Source: 66-474 sp963771735
Lineage (GTDB): Bacteria; Pseudomonadota; Gammaproteobacteria; Xanthomonadales; Rhodanobacteraceae
Length of the DNA: 64,000 bases
Assembly (NCBI GenBank): GCA_963771735.1
Contig: CAVYUN010000004.1
Span: 124,001 to 188,000, forward strand
Direction: 5' to 3'
The notes under the pieces were generated by a model. That model saw only the letters and a list, made by a program, of their open reading frames with translations. It ran no database searches and was not told the DNA's origin. Each line of letters begins with the position of its first letter. Within the stretch, counting starts at the first letter, position 1. This document shows positions 22,247-30,913 of the stretch, piece by piece. The translations under genes were made by a program, and so were the position numbers.

Positions 22247-23650
22247 ATGGCCGCCTCTGAAACCTCTTCGCGCGCGCCATTGCGTCCGGTCCGGGAAGCG
22301 CGGCCATGGAAGACCGACAGTTGGCGGGCGCGTCCAGCGGCGCAGATGCCTCGGTATGACGATCCCGCCGAGCTCGAGTCGGCGCTGGGCAAGCTTGGCA
22401 AGCTGCCGCCGCTGGTCACTTCCTGGGAAATCCTTGCCCTCAAGCAGCAGCTGGCGGACGCGCAGGAGGGCAAGCGCTTCCTGTTGCAGGGCGGCGATTG
22501 CGCGGAAACCTTTGCCGACTGCAACAACGAGGTGATTGCCAATCGCCTGAAGGTGTTGTTGCAGATGAGTCTGGTGCTGGTGCACGGCCTGCGCATGCCG
22601 GTTTCGCGCGTTGGCCGCTTCGCCGGCCAGTACGCCAAACCGCGTTCGGCCGACACCGAGACCGTCGATGGCGTAATGCTGCCTGCCTATCGCGGCGATC
22701 TCGTGAACGGCCCCGAGTTCACGCCCGAAGCACGCCGCCCCGATCCCGCGCGCATGCTGGAAGGCCATGCATGCTCGGCGATGACGATGAATTTCGTGCG
22801 TGCACTGATCGATGGCGGCTTCGCCGACCTGCACCATCCCGAATACTGGAACCTCGCCTGGGTGGAGCGCTCGCCGCTCGCCGCGGAATATCGGCAGATG
22901 GTCGACGGTATTTCCAGTGCCATGCACTTCATGGAAACCCTGACCGGACCGATCGCGAATTTCCAGCGCGCGGATTTCTACACCTCGCACGAGGCCTTGT
23001 TGTTGCCTTACGAGCAGGCCCTGACCCGGCAAGTCCCGCGCCATTGGGGCTGGTTCGACCTGTCCGCGCATTTCCCCTGGATAGGCATGCGCACCGCGGC
23101 CCTGGACGGCGCCCACGTGGAGTTCTGCCGCGGCATCCGCAATCCGATCGCGGTCAAGGTCGGCCCTTCGCTGCACGTCGAACAGTTGCGTGAATTGATG
23201 GAGATCCTCAATCCGGACGACGAACCCGGACGGCTCACCCTGATCCATCGCATGGGCGCCGGCGGCATCGGCCAGCACCTTCCGAGGCTGATCGAAGCGG
23301 TCAAGGCAAGCGGTCGTCGGGTGCTGTGGGTGTGCGACCCGATGCACGGCAATACCGAAAAGCTCGGCAATGGCGTCAAGACCCGTCGCTTCGCGAACAT
23401 CCGCAGCGAGCTCGAACAGGCCTTCGATATCCATGCCGAAATGGGCACCCGTCTCGGCGGGGTGCATCTGGAGTTGACCGGCGAAGACGTTACCGAGTGC
23501 CTCGGCGGCGCGCGTGACCTGTCCGAGGTCGATTTGGGCCGCGCCTACAAATCCACCGTCGATCCGCGACTCAACTACGAACAATCGCTGGAGCTGGCGA
23601 TGCTCATAGTGCGCAAGTCGGGGGCCGGAGTGGGCGGGCATCCGGTTTGA
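22247..23650 (+). CDS. class II 3-deoxy-7-phosphoheptulonate synthase
   Basis: DAHP synthase of the class II (plant-like) family, 467 residues. It condenses phosphoenolpyruvate with erythrose 4-phosphate, the first step of the shikimate pathway. LLQGGDCAETF, MTMNFVRALIDGGFADLHHPEYWN, FYTSHEALLLPYEQALTR and VCDPMHGNT are hallmark segments of this class. The frame is open upstream, but ATG 22247 with TGAGGAG 9 bp ahead is clear. It sits immediately downstream of dsbB and may be co-transcribed with it, although no functional link is obvious. Confidence 0.95.
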   Translation: MAASETSSRAPLRPVREARPWKTDSWRARPAAQMPRYDDPAELESALGKLGKLPPLVTSWEILALKQQLADAQEGKRFLLQGGDCAETFADCNNEVIANRLKVLLQMSLVLVHGLRMPVSRVGRFAGQYAKPRSADTETVDGVMLPAYRGDLVNGPEFTPEARRPDPARMLEGHACSAMTMNFVRALIDGGFADLHHPEYWNLAWVERSPLAAEYRQMVDGISSAMHFMETLTGPIANFQRADFYTSHEALLLPYEQALTRQVPRHWGWFDLSAHFPWIGMRTAALDGAHVEFCRGIRNPIAVKVGPSLHVEQLRELMEILNPDDEPGRLTLIHRMGAGGIGQHLPRLIEAVKASGRRVLWVCDPMHGNTEKLGNGVKTRRFANIRSELEQAFDIHAEMGTRLGGVHLELTGEDVTECLGGARDLSEVDLGRAYKSTVDPRLNYEQSLELAMLIVRKSGAGVGGHPV

Positions 23651-23696
23651 TGCACGAGTTCATCGGGCTTGGCCGGCAGCGCCCACGCTGACTGTT

Positions 23697-24215
23697 TCAC
23701 CCGATCTTTCGAACTTCGTTGGCCAGCGTGTGCCACGGTTTGATGTCCCAGGAGCCGCGTGCCTGTCCGGATGGCGAGGGCAGCACGAACACGCGGGTAT
23801 CCGCGATGCACGCATTCTGCTCGCCGTAGGCGAGTTGCCGGGACCCGGCTGCAAGCCCGGCACGGGCGGCATTCTTGCTGGTGAAGGCGACGATCCCTGG
23901 CCGGTAGCGCGCGAGTTTGCGTCGCAGTGCCGCTGCGTCGAACGCCACGCTCGGCAATTCCGCATCGGAACCGAAATGGTGCTTGGCAACGTCGGTCAGG
24001 CCGATCCCGAACGCGGGTGCGTCACGGAATTCCGCTGGCGCAAGCAGCCACGGGGTCAGGCCGGTCTCGAACAGCGTGCGCCAGAAATAGTTGCCGGGAT
24101 GCGCGTAGTACGCGCCGTCGCGTGCGGAGCGGGTGCCCGGCGCGGTGCCGCAGAACACCACGCGCAGACCGGGTGCGAGGACGTCGGGCAGGATGAACTT
24201 GTTGCGGGTGGGCAT
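23697..24215 (-). CDS. Mug/TDG-like uracil-DNA glycosylase family protein
   Basis: A 172-residue member of the uracil-DNA glycosylase superfamily, closest by eye to E. coli Mug. LPDVLAPGLRVVFCG and YYAHPGNYFWRTLFETGLTP align without gaps to Mug, and FVLPSPSGQAR matches the intercalation motif NPSGLSR. In motif 1, Mug GINPG reads GTAPG, so the catalytic Asn position is Ala. It may therefore use another residue or have different specificity. The start MPTRNK is chosen over an upstream in-frame Met because the family begins shortly before ILPDVLAPG. It is convergent with aroG. Confidence 0.8.
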   Translation of the reverse strand: MPTRNKFILPDVLAPGLRVVFCGTAPGTRSARDGAYYAHPGNYFWRTLFETGLTPWLLAPAEFRDAPAFGIGLTDVAKHHFGSDAELPSVAFDAAALRRKLARYRPGIVAFTSKNAARAGLAAGSRQLAYGEQNACIADTRVFVLPSPSGQARGSWDIKPWHTLANEVRKIG

Positions 24216-24319
24216 CCGGTGATTTTCGCAGATGCCGCTGTGCCGCGGGCCCGACGGGGCTGACGTCATGAAGCAGCATGCCGGTAGAATGCCCGTTCCG
24301 CGTTCGCATCGGCCGGCCC

Positions 24320-25267
24320 ATGACCCATCCGTTCATCGTCGATATCGACCCCGTGGCGTTCCACGTCTTTGCATTCGGGGTTCGCTGGTATGGCCTGATG
24401 TACTTGGGTGGCTTTCTGGGCGGGCTGGCGCTGGGCGAGTACCGGCGCCGGCGCGGACGGCTTGCGGTCGATCGCGACGCGTTTCTCGATCTTGCGTTCT
24501 ACGTGATGCTGGGCGTCATCATCGGCGGCCGCATCTGGTACATGCTCACCTACCAGCCGATCAGTTGGGTGTGGAAAAACCCCCTGCAATTGTTCCAGGT
24601 GTGGGACGGCGGCATGTCCTTCCACGGCGGCCTGCTCGGCGTGCTGGTGGCCAGCCTGTGGTGGTGGTGGCGTCATCGCGCGACAGTCACGCATTATTTC
24701 GATGTGGTGGATTTCGTCGCGCCGTTGGTGCCGATCGGTCTGGGGCTGGGCCGGCTCGGGAATTTCATCAACGGCGAGCTGTGGGGAAAACCAAGTCATC
24801 TGCCCTGGGCGATGATCTTCCCTTACGCACAGGCCGAGGATCATGCATATGTTTTCGGCAGCGCGATTGCAGGGAACAAGCTGCACTTCCCGGCGCACCC
24901 GGCCTGGCTAACCGCTTACGAGCAATTCGGTGGCCACCTGCCGCGCCATCCCAGCGAGTTGTACGAGTTCGCGCTGGAGGGTGTCGTGCTGTTCACGGTG
25001 CTGTGGCTGTTTTCGGTCAAGCCGCGTCATCGCTACGCCGTCTCGGGCCTGTTCGCCCTGCTTTACGGGATATTCCGTTTCGCGGTCGAGTTCGTGCGTT
25101 TGCCCGACCCGCAGCTTGGCTACCTTTTCCACACCGGCTGGCTGACGATGGGTCAGGTGCAGTCGATACCGCTGGTCATCGTCGGGCTGCTGCTGCTGTG
25201 GATGTCGCGGTGCGCGCCGGTCGTGATGCCTCAACCCGTGCCGGTCACAGCCACTTCGCGCGCTTGA
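24320..25267 (+). CDS. lgt: prolipoprotein diacylglyceryl transferase
   Basis: Lgt (315 residues) adds diacylglyceryl to the lipobox cysteine of prolipoproteins, the first step of lipoprotein maturation. It is a multi-span inner-membrane protein. HGGLLG begins at His102, and GLGRLGNFINGELWG spans 141-155, including the conserved Arg. HPSELYE follows. ATG 24320 gives the usual MTHPFIVDIDPVAFH start; an in-frame ATG at 24278 is less likely. The 3' end overlaps the convergent corA gene by 23 bp. Confidence 0.96.
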   Translation: MTHPFIVDIDPVAFHVFAFGVRWYGLMYLGGFLGGLALGEYRRRRGRLAVDRDAFLDLAFYVMLGVIIGGRIWYMLTYQPISWVWKNPLQLFQVWDGGMSFHGGLLGVLVASLWWWWRHRATVTHYFDVVDFVAPLVPIGLGLGRLGNFINGELWGKPSHLPWAMIFPYAQAEDHAYVFGSAIAGNKLHFPAHPAWLTAYEQFGGHLPRHPSELYEFALEGVVLFTVLWLFSVKPRHRYAVSGLFALLYGIFRFAVEFVRLPDPQLGYLFHTGWLTMGQVQSIPLVIVGLLLLWMSRCAPVVMPQPVPVTATSRA

Positions 25268-26237
25268 GCACGAAGTACAGCGTGATGCACACGGTGATCG
25301 TGATGCCGATGATGAGTGGATAGGCGAACGGTTGGGCGAGTTCGGGCATGAAATGGAAGTTCATGCCGTACCAGCTCGCCAGCAAGGTCGGCGCCGCCAG
25401 CAATGCGGCCCACCCGGCGAGACGCTTGACGACTTCGTTCTGGCGAACGGTGATCAGCGACAGGTTCACATTCATCGCCGCGCCCAGCATCTCGCGCATC
25501 GAGCCGATCGCATCGCTGACGCGGGTCACGTGATCCTGCACGTCGCGGAAATACGGTCGCACTTCGTCGCGAATCACTTCCGGATGCAGGCGCACCAGCT
25601 GGCCGAGGATGTCCTGCAATGGCGTCGCCGCCAACTTCAGGGTCAGCAGCTCGCGTTGCATGTCGTACAAGCGGCGCGTGACATCGCGGTTGGAAACGTC
25701 GCCGAACACGTCGTGTTCGAGTTCCTGCAGCTCTTCCTTGAAGTCCTGCACGATCGGCATGTAATTGTCGACGATGTAGTCGAGGATCGAGTACAACGCG
25801 TAACTCGGGCCGAGCCCGAGGTGCTCGGGCGCCTGCTCGCAGTTGCGGCGTGCCGGCGCGTAGGACCGCGAGGCGCCATGCCGCACCGATACCAGGTAGC
25901 GCTTGCCGATGAAAATGTGCGTCTCGCCGAAGCCGATGTTGCCATCAGTTATCTGGGCGGTCTGGACGACCACGAACAGCGAATCGCCGTACGACTCGAT
26001 CTTGGGCCGCTGATGAGCAGTGTGCGCGTCTTCGACGGCGAGTTCATGCAAGCCGAATTCGTGCTGCAGCTTTTCCAGCAACGGCTCGTCGGGCTCGACC
26101 AGGCCGACCCACACGAATCCCTGCGGCTGCTCGAGAAAGTCGCTGATTTCATCCAGCGTGATGTCGCGGATCTTCTTGCCGTCCGCGCCGTAGGCGGCGC
26201 AGTTTGCAACCATGCTTTGGACAGCGGACGTATCCAT
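25245..26237 (-). CDS. corA: CorA family magnesium/cobalt transporter
   Basis: CorA (330 residues) is a pentameric inner-membrane Mg2+ channel. The long cytoplasmic N-terminal funnel (about 1-265) is followed by two C-terminal helices, with the signature YGMNF between them and the periplasmic loop residues HFMPEL. It ends KRAKWL, a typical basic tail. The alternative start MVANC lies nine codons in. It is 7 bp downstream of the DUF4105 gene on the same strand. Confidence 0.93.
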   Translation of the reverse strand: MDTSAVQSMVANCAAYGADGKKIRDITLDEISDFLEQPQGFVWVGLVEPDEPLLEKLQHEFGLHELAVEDAHTAHQRPKIESYGDSLFVVVQTAQITDGNIGFGETHIFIGKRYLVSVRHGASRSYAPARRNCEQAPEHLGLGPSYALYSILDYIVDNYMPIVQDFKEELQELEHDVFGDVSNRDVTRRLYDMQRELLTLKLAATPLQDILGQLVRLHPEVIRDEVRPYFRDVQDHVTRVSDAIGSMREMLGAAMNVNLSLITVRQNEVVKRLAGWAALLAAPTLLASWYGMNFHFMPELAQPFAYPLIIGITITVCITLYFVLKRAKWL

Positions 26238-26244
26238 GGGTCGA

Positions 26245-27501
26245 TTATGCGGAAATCGCGTGTAAATTGCGCGGCCGCATCAGCCAGATGCCGCAACCCA
26301 AACCGATCCACGCGGGCAATGCGAACAGGATCCACGGCAGATTGTGCTGCGGAAACCCCGGCATCAGCTTGGAAAAAAGCGCGAACAGCGCAAGTGCCGC
26401 CATGAGTCCGGCGATTGCCATGCCGAAGCGCGAACTCGTCGCGCCATGCCTGCGCAAGCGCAGCAACGCCGGCACCAGCAGCCACGCGATCGGGTTGAAC
26501 AGCCACAGGTTTTCGTTGGCCCACGCCGCATGGTGAGCCGTCGCGAACCACAAGACCAGCATCAGCGTGCCCGCCATGCCGGCAAGCAGCGCATACACCG
26601 CCCCCACGATGGCAAACCACCAGCGGTCGATCTCGTAGCGTTCGCGCAACCACGACGATGCGAAGAACGCGCCGCCCAGGATCAAACCGGCGATCAGCAG
26701 CGGCCAGCGCATGTCGGGCGCTTGCGCGGGCGGCGAGGGCAGGCGTTGCGGCGCAAGCACGGTCCGGGATTGCACCAGCGGCTTGCCGTCGGTGGCACGC
26801 ACGTCGCGCAGCTCGTCCATCAGTCGCATCGGAATGAATGCACCGGTCCAGCGTGTCAGCGGCTGGTCGGCGTAAGGCCCGAGTCCCAGGTCCAGCAAGT
26901 ACATCAGCCAGGGCTGCCCGGACATCAGGCGGTCGGTTTCGCTGCGGTAGGTTTCACCGGGCGCTGCGGGGGCGGTCAATTGACGTTGCAACGCACCACC
27001 AAGCACGCGGTCGAGCGCGTCACGCACGCGCGTGGTGCAATTGTCGCGGAAGTATCGGTAGCGATAACTGGCGTTTCCCGGCTGCACGTTCCAGACCAGA
27101 AAGTCGCGCAGGGCGGCGCGTTGCGCAGGTGTCAGGTCCAAGTGCTGGTCGGTGATCGAGCGGCCCTCGCCCGTGTATTCCTGGACATCGTCGGCGACCG
27201 GCCATGCGGCGGCACGGTAGGTCATGATGCCGCGCGCGAAGTTGAGGTAGAAATCCTTCTGGTCGAAATCGAACGTGCCGTAGTTGAAGGCATAGGCTTG
27301 GCCACTGGTGGTGTCGGTGATCACCAGGGCATCGTGGCCGAAGCGTTCCCAGTAGACCGTGCCGGGACCGTAGGTGTACAGGTCCACACGCAGGTCCGCG
27401 CCCGGCGCATCGACGATGCCGGCTTGGGCGAGTGGTGACAGCATTGCGATAGCAAACGTCGCGAGGACAGTCAGGCAGCAAGCGAGATTCCGAAGCGGCA
27501 T
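26245..27501 (-). CDS. DUF4105 (Lnb N-terminal domain) membrane protein
   Basis: A 418-residue protein with a signal peptide (about 1-27, cut after LAQA), a periplasmic DUF4105 domain (about 30-240) and five C-terminal membrane helices. His56 in RFGHDALV and Cys155 in FRDNCTTRVRD are the residues one expects for the papain-like dyad of this family. From memory, the Bacteroides lipoprotein N-acyltransferase Lnb carries this domain. Here it lies downstream of ybeZ-ybeY-ybeX, where E. coli has lnt, and 1 kb from lgt. A role in lipoprotein processing is an inference. Start MPLRNLACC was chosen over an upstream in-frame Met. Confidence 0.75.
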   Translation of the reverse strand: MPLRNLACCLTVLATFAIAMLSPLAQAGIVDAPGADLRVDLYTYGPGTVYWERFGHDALVITDTTSGQAYAFNYGTFDFDQKDFYLNFARGIMTYRAAAWPVADDVQEYTGEGRSITDQHLDLTPAQRAALRDFLVWNVQPGNASYRYRYFRDNCTTRVRDALDRVLGGALQRQLTAPAAPGETYRSETDRLMSGQPWLMYLLDLGLGPYADQPLTRWTGAFIPMRLMDELRDVRATDGKPLVQSRTVLAPQRLPSPPAQAPDMRWPLLIAGLILGGAFFASSWLRERYEIDRWWFAIVGAVYALLAGMAGTLMLVLWFATAHHAAWANENLWLFNPIAWLLVPALLRLRRHGATSSRFGMAIAGLMAALALFALFSKLMPGFPQHNLPWILFALPAWIGLGCGIWLMRPRNLHAISA

Positions 27502-27726
27502 TTCTCGATCCGTCGCCCCGGCGATGGCCGGGGCCAAGTGGCGACAGGCCATGATAAAAGCAAAGTAATGGATGAACCCGTATCCATCCAGGGTGCTCGC
27601 CGCGCGTGTTGCTCGGGGTGCTCGCGTCGGCAGCCCCGCAAACGCAGTTGGCTTCCACGGGATGACGGGCAGTGCGCGACATGGAGTCCGGCCTGCGCCG
27701 GGATCGAGAGCTTCTTACTCGGCGAG
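27502..27726. other. spacer between ybeX and the DUF4105 gene
   Basis: 225 bp without a convincing gene. It contains several short GC hairpins: CCGGCGATGGCCGG near 27518 and the block GGAGTCCGGCCTGCGCCGGGATC near 27683. The second resembles degenerate copies of dispersed GGGATGACGGG-type intergenic repeats. No clear promoter or terminator was identified. Confidence 0.4.
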
Positions 27727-28572
27727 CTAGGTTCCGGCTCCCTCGCGCACGCGGAACTGCAGCACACGCCGATCATCCGCACGGGTCACGTCGAAGGCAA
27801 GGTTGCCGAGCGATGCGGTTTCGCCCGGATCCGGGAGGTGCCCGATTTCGGCGGTGACAAGGCCGCCGATGGTGTCGTATTCCTCGTCCGGCAGCGCCGT
27901 ACCGAACTGCTCGTTGAAGTCCTCGATGGGCGTGAGCGCATCCACCAACCAACTGCCGTCCGCCTGCGCGATCATCATCTTGGGCGGCACTGCATCGTCG
28001 TGTTCGTCGTCGATCTCGCCGACGATTTCCTCGAGCACGTCCTCGATGGTGACGAGACCGGCCACGCCGCCGTATTCGTCGACCACCACCGCCATGTGAT
28101 TGCGCGAGCGGCGGAACTCGGCCAGCAGCACGTTCAGCCGCATCGATTCGGGAATCATCACCGCGTGGCGCAGCAAGGCGCGCAATTCGAGGGTGCCGTC
28201 CTGATCGCGCCGCAGCAGATCCTTCGCCAGCAGGATGCCGAGGATTTCGTCCTTGTCTTCGCCGTGTACGGGGAACCGCGAGTGCCCTGACTCGATGACG
28301 GTTCCGAGGATCCTCGGCAGGTCGTCGTCGACATCGATCGTCACCATCTGGGCGCGTGGCACCATCACGTCGCCGACCACCATCTCGGTGACCCGGATAG
28401 CGCCTTCGATCATGGCGTAGGTTTCGCCGGTGAGCAGACCGTTGGTCTGCGCTTCGCGCAGCTCCGCGAGTAATTCCTCGGGACTGCGTGGTTCGCCGGC
28501 GAGCATGTGGCCCAGTCGATCCCACAACGAACGGTGGGCGGGGCCGGTGGTACTTGGAGGTTCTGCTGACAT
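27727..28572 (-). CDS. ybeX: CorC/YbeX-type CBS-domain protein
   Basis: A 281-residue cytoplasmic protein with a CBS pair (about 65-190: GDVMVPRAQMVTID, AVVVDEYGGVAGLVTIEDVLEEIVGEI) and a C-terminal CorC/HlyC transporter-associated domain (about 205-275, EEYDTIGGLV). It lacks the DUF21 membrane domain of longer paralogues such as the one at 39.7 kb. In E. coli this protein is linked to Mg2+/Co2+ efflux and ribosome metabolism. It is third in the ybeZ-ybeY-ybeX order. Confidence 0.9.
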   Translation of the reverse strand: MSAEPPSTTGPAHRSLWDRLGHMLAGEPRSPEELLAELREAQTNGLLTGETYAMIEGAIRVTEMVVGDVMVPRAQMVTIDVDDDLPRILGTVIESGHSRFPVHGEDKDEILGILLAKDLLRRDQDGTLELRALLRHAVMIPESMRLNVLLAEFRRSRNHMAVVVDEYGGVAGLVTIEDVLEEIVGEIDDEHDDAVPPKMMIAQADGSWLVDALTPIEDFNEQFGTALPDEEYDTIGGLVTAEIGHLPDPGETASLGNLAFDVTRADDRRVLQFRVREGAGT

Positions 28573-28670
28573 GGGTGCTGGACACGTCCCCGCAGGGGCG
28601 GACTGCTCATTCTAACGGATATCGGCCGCGCATGCCGAGCGCTCGGCGCGGTTCCTCCACATCCGCCGGA

Positions 28671-29135
28671 TCATGCGGCGTAGGGGTCGGCGATGCCCTG
28701 CAACGCCAGGATGCGGGTTTCCAGTGCTTCCATGCGCACGGCGTCGTGCCGGTTCTGGTGGTCGAACCCGAGCAGGTGCAACACGCCATGCACTGTCATG
28801 TGCGCGTAATGATCGCGGGCGAGCTTGTGTTGTGCGGCCGCCTCGCGCGCGATCACCGGCGCGCACATGACGATGTCGCCCAGCAGCGGCGATTCGACAC
28901 CGCGCGGCAAATCGACCGGAAACGACAGTACGTTGGTTGCGTAGTCCCTGTCTCGATAGCGTCGATTCAGGGCCCGGCCTTCGCGCGCGCCGACGACGCG
29001 CAAAGAAAGCTCGGCGGGCCGGTCATGGCGTGCGCCTGCCAGCGCGGCCGCGGCCCAGCGGCGGAAACTCGTGCTGGACGGCACGCCGCGGCGGGGCGCG
29101 GCGTAGGCGACGGCGAGTTCAAGCGGCGGTGTCAC
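28671..29135 (-). CDS. ybeY: endoribonuclease YbeY / rRNA maturation factor
   Basis: YbeY (154 residues) is a zinc metalloprotein needed for 16S rRNA 3'-end processing and ribosome quality control. The zinc motif HGVLHLLGFDH has its ligands at His116, His120 and His126. The chosen start is GTG at 29135, 7 bp after GAGGAG. It gives the E. coli length of about 155, whereas the longer open frame starting at 29180 would add 15 residues from within ybeZ. It overlaps the ybeZ end by 17 bp. Confidence 0.94.
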   Translation of the reverse strand: MTPPLELAVAYAAPRRGVPSSTSFRRWAAAALAGARHDRPAELSLRVVGAREGRALNRRYRDRDYATNVLSFPVDLPRGVESPLLGDIVMCAPVIAREAAAQHKLARDHYAHMTVHGVLHLLGFDHQNRHDAVRMEALETRILALQGIADPYAA

Positions 29136-30105
29136 CGTCAGGCTCCTCGGCGGCTTCGTAGGCACGCACGATTTTCGCAACCAGCGGATGCCGCACCACG
29201 TCGCGTGCGGTGAAGAAAGTGAAGCTGATTCCCTCGACGTTGCGCAACACCTCGATCACGTTGCGCAGGCCCGAGCGCGTGTTGCGCGGCAGGTCCACCT
29301 GGGTCACATCGCCGGTGACGACCGTGGTGGTGCCGAAACCGATGCGGGTCAGGAACATTTTCATCTGCTCGACGGTGCTGTTCTGCGCCTCGTCGAGGAT
29401 CACGAACGAGTCGTTGAGCGTGCGCCCGCGCATGTAGGCCAGTGGCGCGATCTCGATGACGCTGCGCTCGATCAGGCGTGCGACCTTGTCGAAGCCCAGC
29501 ATTTCATAGAGTGCGTCGTACAGCGGCCGCAGGTACGGATCGACCTTCTGGGCGAGATCGCCGGGCAGGAAGCCGAGCTTCTCGCCGGCCTCGACCGCCG
29601 GCCGCACCAGGATCAGGCGTTGTACGCGTCCGGTCTCCAGCGCCTCGACCGCGCTCGCCACCGCCAGATAGGTCTTGCCGGTGCCGGCCGGCCCGATCCC
29701 GAAATTGATGTCGTGGGTCGCGATCGCGTGCAGGTAGCGCACCTGGTTCGGGCCGCGCCCGCGTATGCTGCCGCGTTTGACCTTGATCACCACTTCCTGC
29801 GCGCCCTCGGCCTGTTTTTCAGCGAGTGCGTCGACGCCCGCTTCGGACAGGCGCAGGTTGAGTACGTGGCTGTTCAGGGTTTCGTGCTCGGTGGCTGCGT
29901 ACAGGTTGCGCAACACGCGTTCACCGGATTGCACAGCCGCGTCTTCGCCGATGACCCGGAACACGTTGCCGCGATTGTTGATCTCGACGCCGAGGCGCAG
30001 TTCGATCTGGCGCAGGTGCTCGTCGAAAGGGCCGCACAGGTTGGCCAGGCGCTGGGTGTCGTCTGGATCAAGCGCGAAGTTGCGTTGGGTCAATGCGTCG
30101 GTCAT
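29119..30105 (-). CDS. ybeZ: PhoH-like ATPase YbeZ
   Basis: A 328-residue PhoH-family ATPase that acts with YbeY in ribosomal RNA maturation in other bacteria. Walker A GPAGTGKT is at residues 138-145 and Walker B FVILDEAQN further on; VVTGDVTQVDLP is the conserved sensor region. It heads the ybeZ-ybeY-ybeX unit and is divergent from the TetR gene, with a 112-bp shared intergenic region. Confidence 0.94.
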   Translation of the reverse strand: MTDALTQRNFALDPDDTQRLANLCGPFDEHLRQIELRLGVEINNRGNVFRVIGEDAAVQSGERVLRNLYAATEHETLNSHVLNLRLSEAGVDALAEKQAEGAQEVVIKVKRGSIRGRGPNQVRYLHAIATHDINFGIGPAGTGKTYLAVASAVEALETGRVQRLILVRPAVEAGEKLGFLPGDLAQKVDPYLRPLYDALYEMLGFDKVARLIERSVIEIAPLAYMRGRTLNDSFVILDEAQNSTVEQMKMFLTRIGFGTTTVVTGDVTQVDLPRNTRSGLRNVIEVLRNVEGISFTFFTARDVVRHPLVAKIVRAYEAAEEPDGDTAA

Positions 30106-30196
30106 GTCGACGGGTCATGGTTGCCGTCGGCAAGCCTAACGCGGATGCCCCGACGCGGCCACATCGCGTCTCCGCGTGCAAGTGGCGATTGCAAAA

Positions 30197-30212
30197 AATT
30201 AAACGGTTAATT
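30197..30212. promoter_or_regulatory. candidate TetR operator
   Basis: AATTAA-ACGG-TTAATT is a 6-bp inverted repeat with a 4-bp centre, ending 5 bp before the TetR start codon in an unusually AT-rich patch. Autoregulatory TetR proteins commonly bind such palindromes at their own start. The site would also sit near the divergent ybeZ promoter. Confidence 0.45.
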
Positions 30213-30217
30213 AATTT

Positions 30218-30913
30218 ATGGGAATGGTCAGGCCCCGCAAATCCACGGTTCCAGCCCGCCGCCGCAGCGTCGGCCGTCCGCGCGGCGGTGCGGCCGATGT
30301 GAGGGCGAAGCTGATCGATGCAGCCTTGATGCAGTTCGCGAGTACGGGAATCAGGGCATCTTCGTTGCGCGCGGTCGCGGAGGCGGCCGGGCTCACCCCG
30401 GCAATGTTGCATTACTACTTCGGCAACAAGCGGCAAATGACGCTGGCGGTGATCGAAGAGCGGCTGCTGCCCGCGGTGGCGCCGCTGCGCGGCAAGATCG
30501 AGAACGCCGAGGGCACGCCAGCGGAACTGGTCCACGCGTTCGTGGACGGTGTCGGTGCCATGATCGCGGCCCACCCCTGGCTGCCGTCGTTGTGGGTGCG
30601 CGAAGTGCTGTGCGAAGGCGGCGCGTTGCGAGACACGTTGTTCAAGCAGGTGATTCCGCAATTGCCGCAGGTTCTGGCGCAACGCTTCGCGGCCGCGCAG
30701 GCACAAGGTTTGCTGGCCGAGGACATCGATCCACGCCTGCTGGTGGTATCGCTGGTGGGTCTGACGCTGTTTCCCGCCGCCGGTGCGCCGATCTGGCGGC
30801 AGGCTTTCGATGCGCAGGACCTGAATGCCGAAGCCCTGCGCAGGCATGCCCTGGCATTGCTCGATCACGGCGTTGCCGCGCGCCGGACCCAAAACAGGAG
30901 AAAGCGCCCATGA
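30218..30913 (+). CDS. TetR family transcriptional regulator
   Basis: A 231-residue regulator with a basic N-terminus and a TetR helix-turn-helix at about 28-75 (LIDAALMQFASTGIRASSLRAVAEAAGLTPAMLHYYFGNK). The C-terminal ligand domain resembles the CecR/YbiH type, whose E. coli gene also heads an HlyD-ABC exporter operon. Start codons at 30218 and 30224 are both possible. Its stop overlaps the HlyD start (ATGA), so it most likely controls the three genes that follow. Confidence 0.88.
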   Translation: MGMVRPRKSTVPARRRSVGRPRGGAADVRAKLIDAALMQFASTGIRASSLRAVAEAAGLTPAMLHYYFGNKRQMTLAVIEERLLPAVAPLRGKIENAEGTPAELVHAFVDGVGAMIAAHPWLPSLWVREVLCEGGALRDTLFKQVIPQLPQVLAQRFAAAQAQGLLAEDIDPRLLVVSLVGLTLFPAAGAPIWRQAFDAQDLNAEALRRHALALLDHGVAARRTQNRRKRP

